Of a stretch of DNA of 64,000 bases, positions 59,201 through 64,000 are shown one piece after another (within the stretch, counting starts at the first letter, position 1; each line of letters opens with the position of its first letter). Source of the DNA: Physella acuta (taxonomy: Eukaryota > Mollusca > Gastropoda > Physidae); NCBI RefSeq assembly GCF_028476545.1, contig NW_026732299.1, forward strand, positions 248,001 through 312,000, read 5' to 3'. Made by a program: the position numbers and the translations under genes. The notes under the pieces were generated by a model. That model did not search any database. It was not told the DNA's origin and was given only the letters and a program-made list of their open reading frames with translations.

Positions 59201-62200
59201 ATCTATCTACTAGTGGGACCCTTACAGGTGCATCTTGTGCTCTGCTCATAGGAGGCATCAAGTCCAAATATTCTAATAATGAGGGTCCTCTGAAATTTAA
59301 AATGGCTCACGAAGGTCAAAAAAAAAAAGGTGAATTTTGGCAGATCCTTAAAAATATAAACATAATTTGGATCTCAGCCCTATTAGTGTAGGTGAGATTT
59401 TTAGAAACAAGAAATAATGAGTTTTTCAAAATTTTAAAAATTCTTGACTCGCATTGCACCCAATACCAGAATAGAGAAAATAAATGCATTTTTAAATGTT
59501 TGTCTACATCAAAGATAAAATAATAAAGAAACAGAAATAGTACAGGCATTATATTATGCCCAGCCACCTCCACTTTCCCTAAGGTAAGGTACCCATCAGA
59601 GCTGGGTGGACTTCTGAATTGAACATGGACTTTAACTCTTGCAAAACCAATTTACTAACTCGTAGCCAGCACAATTTAAGACATACTGAGTTAACACATT
59701 TACTTAAAATGAACTTTAAAAAATACAACTTACGTGTACCAAGGACACACCGATTCATCAGGAACAGTAGTGAGATAAGCCCCAGTTAAACCAGAGCAAG
59801 GCATAAAGTACAAATCAGTCTTTGGATTAAAACCACATTTGCGAAGGTAAGGGAGCAATTTCTCTCTGCACTCTATAAACCTAAGAATATAAAGTTTTAA
59901 AACCTCAAAATTATAAAACCAAATCATGAAAGCACGTTTATTTTATGCAATAAAATAATCTGATCTGATGTACAATTGAACAAACCTAGCTTCATCCCAC
60001 TCTACTGTAGGGTCATCCATTTTATTGATAAGCACTACTAAATGTTTAACTCCAGCAGTCTTGACAAGCATAGCATGTTCTCTTGTTTGTCCACCTCTTT
60101 CAAACCCAGTTTCAAATTCACCTCGTCTTGCAGAAATCACCTTAAAAATATTTAAATAATTTTTAAATGCTGACAAATTTTAATGAAATCAGTATAAGAG
60201 GTCTGGAAAATGTACCAATGTGACTGGCAAAACACACAAAAAACATGTTTGCTAATTAACATTGGTCAATTGATTTAACATACTTTCATTCAACTTGTGA
60301 CAATTTAGACACAAGCTTAGAATTGCAATTAATATGTCATGTGTTTGATAGAAATTTAAGATGTGAACCTCCAGAGTTGATATGTCACTGTACACTATGT
60401 ACATTATGGCAAACACACAATAGTTAAAAACCAACTTAGGGAGAAGATCTAAAGGTTGCACTCTTATTAACCAAAAAGTATAGTGGTTGTATTTGTCACA
60501 AAATTACTGTTACATAGCCAATAAAAATTTGCTTACCAGAATAGCCAAATCCGCTTGAGATGCACCACAAATCATATTCGGCACAAAACTTTTATGACCA
60601 GGGGCATCTAACACAGAATAATGTTTCTTCTCAGACTCAAAATAGGCTCTACCAACTTCAACTGTTTTACCTTTTTCTCTTTCTTCTAAATTTGTATCCA
60701 AAGCCCAAGACAAATACCTACAGATAGAAAAAAAATTACATGGAGATTTCCATACATAGATTTTTTTAGACATCTTTTTTACATATAATAGTGAAAATTT
60801 CAATGGCCTCTTAAACATAATTTAAAAACATTAAAGCGTGTTGGATAAGCATGTTAGCTACAGAATTAATATATATTCAACTAATTTTTACCAAGTTTCT
60901 CTGTTTTTTTCTTTGGCCTCTCTTTCATACTTCTCTAATGTTCTTTTATCTACCATGCCAGTGAGGTATCTGAAAATGTTAATATGCTATATGCAAGAGG
61001 AAAATCTAAATATATCAAAAATCAGGTGGAGTTCTAAAATCAATTTGAGTTAGTCCAATACACATGACAACTCAGTACTTTTATTTCTAAATAAAGCATT
61101 CTTTACTTTTAATTTGTAAATATTCTTGATTATTTCAGTTTTGACTGTCTTATTCCTATTTTATGAGGACCCGAAAGAGGCATTTTGACTGCTTATACAC
61201 ATTTAAATACTTAATCCACTTACAACATATGGCCACCAATAGTAGACTTTCCAGCATCTGAAAAGTTAAGTATAAATGCTTGCATAAATTTAACAGAAAG
61301 GGGTATTCTGAAAACATATTGCCAATCTTTCCACACACAAAAAAAAAGATTTAAAAAGAAATTATTTAAAGGCTTACCAACATGCCCAATAAAGACCACG
61401 TTAAGGTGCTCTTTACGAACTTTAGGCTGCCCAGGAGGTTTTGGTTTTTTCACTGGTTTTATCTCACTGTCTTCTTCATCCATCCCATCTTCGTCTTCTT
61501 GAGCCCAATCATCTAAAATGAGGGGAAATGAAAACAATGTGTCAACAGTTCTGGACAAAGACTTTCTAGAATACCAACATTTTTATGTACAAGCAGTCAA
61601 CACTGCTAAAAAAAAGTTATTCTACAATAGTGATGTATCTAGTAACCTTATTCCATAGTAGCTTACCTATCTCACCATTTCCTTCCATATCCAGCATAGC
61701 AGCTGAAATTGACAAATACCATTATTTATTAACTGTCCGGCATGTAAAATTAAATAGCAGAGAGCACAGAATAAGTAAAATACAAAAACTGAACAGCTTC
61801 CCAACCATTTAAATACAGCTTCAAATTAAAAAGCTTCACAAAAAAAATATTTTAAATAGTTTAACAGCGGGCGTGCAGATATAATGTTAATCATTCATTA
61901 ATCATTGTCATAAGAGCATTTTAACCATCACAAGGGGACAACATAAATTAAGGTAATTACTAGGAAAATGTACCAAATATTTCTGACAATGTCCATTATT
62001 AATGGAATTGTGAATGAATTTTGGCAATAATGTGGCACACAATTCTTCACACACATGGAACAAGCATTTACCAGAGGTGGGTAAGCATGTGCTGGCTTTT
62101 TAAATCATTAGCTAACTAGCCATACCTTTATTATCAGTTTCCATCTGATCTTTTGAATCTGTCTCTGGTGGAGAACCCTCATCATTTATATCTGGCTGTG

Positions 62201-62203
62201 GCT
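56270..62203 (-). CDS. GSPT1: Eukaryotic peptide chain release factor GTPase eRF3 (GSPT1), 5'-partial, 15 exons seen
   Basis: Class II release factor; with eRF1 it drives GTP-dependent termination. Exons, 5' to 3': 62203-62126, 61702-61667, 61512-61378, 61257-61224, 60969-60892, 60717-60537, 60140-59986, 59880-59734, 59289-59196, 58949-58869, 58748-58647, 57509-57438, 57318-57229, 56670-56499, 56313-56270. Phases join; about 499 codons. GTPase motifs: G1 FIGHVDAGKST, G3 [12 protein letters not shown]4 [11 protein letters not shown]5 CSGLTGAYL; then eRF3 domains 2 and 3 ([62 protein letters not shown]), ending [13 protein letters not shown]. One oddity: the usual MIGGASQAD reads MICGASQAD. The acidic linker ([15 protein letters not shown]) is present; the N-terminal PAM2 region is not found and probably lies upstream of this window. 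Several introns carry snoRNA candidates. Confidence 0.96.
56898..57021 (-). ncRNA. Candidate H/ACA snoRNA in a GSPT1 intron (weak)
   Basis: On the minus strand a strong hairpin pairs TGACA..TGTCA, AGGTTTA..TAAACCT and GCAA..TTGC (57021-56968), followed by ATAATA, a legal H box. A second, less regular fold follows, ending TTGGT..ACCAA then ACA and three bases. The 5' hairpin is convincing; the 3' half is not classical. Confidence 0.35.
58003..58076 (-). ncRNA. C/D-box snoRNA candidate 1, guide to the 28S peptidyl-transferase loop
   Basis: Minus strand: GCCT, then C box GTGATGA (58070-58064), a segment containing AGTTATCCCTGT (58059-58048), and D box CTGA (58013-58010) followed by GGC, closing a terminal stem with GCC. 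Length about 74 nt. The 12-nt guide is perfectly complementary to ACAGGGATAACT, a near-universal 28S rRNA sequence at the peptidyl-transferase centre. It lies inside the GSPT1 intron 57510-58646, as expected for intron-processed snoRNAs. The D' box next to the guide is not clear. Confidence 0.75.
58511..58586 (-). ncRNA. C/D-box snoRNA candidate 2, paralogue of candidate 1
   Basis: Minus strand: TTGCC, then C box ATGATGA (58580-58574), the same guide AGTTATCCCTGT (58569-58558), and D box CTGA (58520-58517) followed by GGCAG. The terminal stem TGCC/GGCA pairs. C box, guide and CTGTGGGGAAA are shared with candidate 1, while the spacer between them differs, so selection or gene duplication has kept the functional parts. 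Same intron, about 500 bp apart. Confidence 0.75.
59025..59140 (-). ncRNA. H/ACA-type snoRNA candidate A in a GSPT1 intron
   Basis: Minus strand: 5' hairpin with stem CTGGT/ACCAG (59130-59110), H box ACATTA (59092-59087), 3' hairpin with outer stem ATCAATGT/ACATTGGT and inner GCAAAC/GCTTTGC-type pairing around an internal loop (59082-59031), then ACA (59030-59028) and three bases. The overall order hairpin-H-hairpin-ACA is correct. Copy B is at 60208-60325. Confidence 0.6.
59555..59625. repeat. SINE-like interspersed repeat, copy 2 (GSPT1 intron)
   Basis: GCCCAGCCACC..CTTTCCC and GGTACCCATCAGAGCTGGG match the order seen at 46960-47020. Short and diverged. Confidence 0.4.
60208..60325 (-). 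ncRNA. H/ACA-type snoRNA candidate B in another GSPT1 intron
   Basis: Minus strand: 5' hairpin CTTGTG/CACAAG (60315-60294), H box AAATCA (60276-60271), 3' hairpin ACCAATGT/ACATTGGT with inner GCAAAC/GTTTTGC and internal loop TAATTA/CAGTC (60266-60214), then ACA (60213-60211). Loop sequences TAAATTGTC and GCAAACATG are shared with copy A, while the 5' stem differs but still pairs. Confidence 0.62.
61966..62098 (-). ncRNA. H/ACA-type snoRNA candidate C in a third GSPT1 intron
   Basis: Minus strand: 5' hairpin CACATG/CATGTG with inner TTACC/GGTAA (62091-62052), H box ACATTA (62033-62028), 3' hairpin with base CCAAA/TTTGG, pocket, then ACAAT/ATTGT and TCCATTA/TAATGGA (62024-61973), then ACA (61971-61969). 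Tail GGTACATTTTCC is shared with candidate B, but the hairpins are unrelated in sequence. All structural elements are present. Confidence 0.6.
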
Positions 62204-62783
62204 CTAAATAAAATATAATTATATGCTAAAACACTTAATAAAAATAACCTAAATAGTTATGGGGGAATTTTTATACCTTTGTCCGATTATAGAATCTTCT
62301 TAAAAAAGGAGTGTACGGTTATTTTCATATCGGAAATGTCACTATCGTGATTTTGTATTTAATAAAATTTCCAATATCATTACTCGTGTGATTGCTTGCT
62401 TACATTTTCTAACATGTGGGCGAAAAATCCTAAAGTTCAACAGGGTAAATGAGAGTTCAGCATACATCATAGAATGAATTCAAGTTCAATTTGAGATCGG
62501 CTGTGTTGTCACCCCCCCCCCCCCATTCAAGCAAATGAAAAACAGACCTACTGTTCATTTTTATAAGTTAACATAGGCTGATGTACTCTACTTTCTGGCA
62601 TGCTAGATAGCGGTAAAAAAAATTCCAAAGAACAGTTTGATCTACCATCTGACACAGTATTGTCTTTTTAGAAGTAATATATCTAGATTCAATAAGATTA
62701 TTTTTTTCAACTTGCGCCTACCTTTGGTGTTTAATAAAATATTTCAACATTTGAAAGGATGACATGGGAAAAAAATCGGTGAT
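62204..62783. other. Upstream of the last recognised GSPT1 exon
   Basis: Presumed GSPT1 intron. AT-rich with a poly-C run at about 62512-62524. No N-terminal eRF3 exon or PAM2-like motif was found on the minus strand. Confidence 0.4.
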
Positions 62784-64000
62784 CCCAGTTTCCCCGGATG
62801 GAAAACAAGGGCTTGAGACGAATAAAACCAACAGATCAAAGCTTTTTATAAGGCCAAGGCTATTCCCAGCCGACTGTGAATAGCCCCAATACCGCTATTC
62901 AGTCAGCTGTCATTTCATGCTAAATACGACTGTGAATAATATCTTAAAATAATAAAAGCATTTATTGTGACTGGGAAGTGAGGTATAGATTAAGAGAGCA
63001 GTGCTTTTTTATTTTGTTATATTTTTATAAAAAAGTTATTACAGTTAAAGTTTAGTTTAGCTTTTAGGCTCATATCAAACATAGATCTAGATCTATCTGC
63101 TACAGGCTACGTCGGTTATAGACGATCAATTATGCACACTAAATCTATACACTAGAATAATAGACACTAGAATAATAGATCTAGTAATTTTTAAATAATA
63201 CTAATTAAGCATCAGTTTGGTAAAGTTTAGTTGGTTGTTCACATTGCTATTCACTTACCAATTATCATTAAAAATTCACATTATCACATAGAGTAAATAT
63301 CAGGTGAAATAGGATGTCCTTTTTCATCAGCTATAATTCAGTTTCCATCACACTTTTGTGTTTTTTCTCTTAGCAAAAATCTACTGCATATGTCTTTTTT
63401 GCTGATATGTCAACAATTACGTCACAAAAGAAAAAAAAATTAACAAAATTAGCCCTTCCATGAGTAACTAAAGTAACTGTGGAACAAAATTTTGATAATA
63501 CGCTTTAAAGACATACATTAAGTCATAGCAATATGTCATCTGATGGATTTGAACCCCCACCTTCTGGCACTACAGCCACTGTCCATGACCGCTCGACTAC
63601 ACATCTTCATGCCCAGTTGGGTATTTTTAACATTAAATCTATCAAAAACGGTCACGACTGTGAATAGACACTTCGTTTTTAAAATTAGGTTAACTAGGTA
63701 TAAATAGCTTCTTGTGAGGGACACTAAATACTGTAGTTAAGGCTATTTTATTAAAGCTATCAGGAGAAATTTGGGTGGCTGAAGCTGAACCTCACTGCAC
63801 CATCGACTTGAGCTAGACTAGCGTAGATGCTCTATATTTGAATCTAAGTATAGAATCTATACAGTTTCTAATTTTTTCTGATGTTTTAAATTATTTTGAT
63901 CATCTGCTTCTAGATCTAGTTTGTGTCTCTACATACAAACATGTCTAAGCAAATGTTGCGTTGTTAGTGATTGTTACGTCCCTTGTATTATGTATACTAA
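62784..64000 (+). repeat. Dispersed repeat R5, copy 2, interrupted and running off the window
   Basis: 62784-62856 and 63680-64000 together match 33684-34120. About 820 bp is inserted between them, in which GACTGTGAATA recurs near both junctions (about 62873, 62930 and 63657), suggesting inserted-element ends. The insert contains a tRNA-like SINE. Confidence 0.65.
63536..63615 (-). mobile_element. tRNA-derived SINE head
   Basis: Minus strand: TGTAGTCGAGCGGTCATGG is A-box-like and GGGGGTTCAAATCC is a good B box about 40 bp later, the spacing of a tRNA with a variable arm (Ser/Leu type). The acceptor ends do not pair, so it is a SINE head or relic rather than a gene. Confidence 0.55.

Noticed and set aside
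60970-61223. Possible 28S-antisense guide CTTTCGGGTCCT in a GSPT1 intron
   Set aside because: There is complementarity to a conserved 28S stretch, but no C box or H/ACA structure around it, so chance cannot be excluded.

Overview
The window is animal nuclear DNA: AT-rich, with spliced genes (GT...AG introns, short exons) and many small DNA transposons. Protein similarity is to metazoan families. The mix of unnamed dispersed repeats and the recurrent AGATCTAGA-type motif suggests a lophotrochozoan, most likely a panpulmonate gastropod snail; that placement is inference.

Layout. (1) 1-12.7 kb, minus strand: a complete 12-coding-exon heparan sulfate N-deacetylase/N-sulfotransferase (NDST), with an inverted-repeat transposon in one intron. 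(2) 12.7-21.6 kb: gene-free, with nested DNA transposons, a 178-bp tandem duplication, a tRNA-derived SINE and a hAT MITE. (3) 21.65-24.93 kb, plus strand: ANKRD40, four coding exons. (4) 27.27-31.6 kb, minus strand: RSL1D1, a ribosomal-L1-domain nucleolar protein, with a 5'-truncated LINE inserted just upstream of its likely promoter. (5) 34.76-35.74 kb, plus strand: a probable two-exon microprotein gene of unknown function, with a 30-bp minisatellite in its intron. (6) 37-39.3 kb: two nested GGTAA-ended transposons and a hAT MITE. (7) 39.5-45.47 kb, plus strand: CANT1, the calcium-activated nucleotidase, whose first intron holds two sister transposons. (8) 45.8-56.2 kb: a long gene-poor stretch with microsatellites and a three-level MITE nest near 52 kb. 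(9) 56.27-62.2 kb, minus strand: GSPT1/eRF3, the translation termination GTPase; its N-terminal exon(s) are not recognised and probably lie beyond the window. (10) 62.8-64 kb: an interrupted repeat copy and a SINE.

The most notable finding is in the GSPT1 introns. Two sister C/D-box snoRNA candidates share a 12-nt guide complementary to the peptidyl-transferase loop of 28S rRNA. Three H/ACA-type candidates and one weaker one lie in other introns, and two of these are copies whose stems differ by a compensatory base-pair change. The termination factor gene would thus be a multi-snoRNA host. The genes do not form an operon. NDST and CANT1 are both Golgi enzymes of proteoglycan synthesis, RSL1D1 acts in ribosome biogenesis and GSPT1 in translation; their proximity is probably chance.
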